Source of the DNA: Draconibacterium orientale
GTDB lineage: Bacteria > Bacteroidota > Bacteroidia > Bacteroidales > Prolixibacteraceae
NCBI RefSeq assembly: GCF_000626635.1
Contig: NZ_CP007451.1
Location: forward strand, 2,737,501-2,801,500
Reading direction: 5' to 3'
DNA length: 64,000 nt
Each line of letters starts with the position of its first letter. Positions within the stretch are counted from its first letter, which is position 1. Below are positions 63,606-64,000 of this stretch, piece by piece. The position numbers and the translations under genes were made by a program. The notes beneath the pieces were generated by a model. The model did not search any database. It was not told the origin of the DNA and worked only from the letters and a program-made list of their open reading frames with translations.

Positions 63606-64000
63606 ATGGGAATTTTACGAAAGTTACTGTGTTTTACTGCCCCCCCCTAATCCCCCGACTACGGTGTACACACAATTATTCTAGGGATCCTGTTTTACAA
63701 TCGACCTTTAATATGCGGCGCAAGATAGGGTTGTATTTCAAAAACCGGTAGCAGTTGCGCCTTTGTCATTTTTCTCTTCTGTCCCCGGGGCTGCGCTCCC
63801 TGCGGGTGCTTCCCCCGGGCTATTGATTACGCACCCTTGGTGCTTAAAGCCCCGAAGCGGGCGACAGGCAATAGCCCGGTGCGAGTGGCTGAGTTTACGA
63901 AGACACAAAGCGCCGGGTAAAAGATCGATAAAAAATCGTTCGGCGTCTAAAATTGATTAGAATTGGTCAGCTTGTTCCGAACGAAAAATCGTTGCAGAAT

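Larger units (their letters stand above)
63379..64000. other. Final spacer: repeats and terminator, no gene seen
   Basis: Contains the inverted repeat 63447-63512, the terminator 63581-63605, a C-rich run (63640-63657) and a GC-rich palindromic stretch (about 63781-63880) with CCCCGGGGCT- and CCCCGAAGCGGGC-like elements. A 65-codon frame over the latter has a repeat-derived translation and is not called. Confidence 0.6.

Noticed and set aside
63763-63960. 65-codon ORF at the window end
   Set aside because: Covers a palindromic GC-rich repeat; translation is Pro/Gly/Arg-rich and repeat-derived.

Overview
The window looks like a chromosomal segment of a Bacteroidota bacterium, most likely a marine or anaerobic Marinilabiliales/Prolixibacteraceae-type organism (the lineage is inference). 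The support is: Bacteroidota-type -7 promoter boxes (TAnnTTTG) in front of many genes, twice with a TTTG exactly 19 bases upstream; few Shine-Dalgarno sequences; a Porin_10-type outer-membrane barrel; a DUF6261 protein; a fused NfnAB-like oxidoreductase; and typical Bacteroidota palindromic repeats between genes.

Layout. 1-315: the 3' tip of 23S rRNA, 5S rRNA and the rRNA operon terminator. 0.4-10.7 kb: porin, Nudix CoA pyrophosphatase, flavin monooxygenase, LolC/E-like permease, LPG-synthase-like membrane protein, rsmA-mgtE, MacB-like permease. 10.9-18.3 kb: purH followed by the complete cell-shape operon mreB-mreC-mreD-mrdA(PBP2)-rodA. 18.5-22.6 kb: KamA-family radical SAM enzyme, acpH, a PfkB-fold kinase lacking the usual catalytic Asp, and a DUF1338 dioxygenase. 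22.8-23.8 kb: a complete IS1595-family element with 24-bp inverted ends and an 8-bp target duplication. 24-32 kb: PPK2, an ATP-grasp-like unknown and a four-gene tripartite efflux operon (two adaptors, MacB-like permease, TolC) with no ATPase gene. 33-45.7 kb: pgi, gpsA, a DUF2817 peptidase, two DUF819 transporters, an esterase, a membrane-tethered receiver, nnr and a HAD protein.

The accessory part is 45.7-51.3 kb. A dispersed intergenic repeat is interrupted by an IS110-family element whose 378-bp noncoding end has the position and internal matches expected of a bridge RNA. Then come a DUF6261 gene, nine 41-bp hairpin-bearing tandem repeats, and an AT-rich two-gene cassette (DUF262 protein + HEPN ribonuclease with RNQIAH) that looks like an anti-phage or toxin-type system. 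From 51.3 kb housekeeping genes resume: DEAD-box helicase, dprA, aroB-aroA, an acyltransferase-like membrane protein, tadA, aspS and the NfnAB-like fusion. Long spacers at 35.2-36.2, 57.9-58.4 and 63.4-64.0 kb are filled with structured repeats, including a 20-bp-phased A-tract array at 35.8-36.05 kb.

The best candidates for something undescribed are the DUF262-HEPN cassette, the IS110 bridge-RNA candidate with its tRNA T-arm-like hairpin, and the two helically phased tandem arrays.
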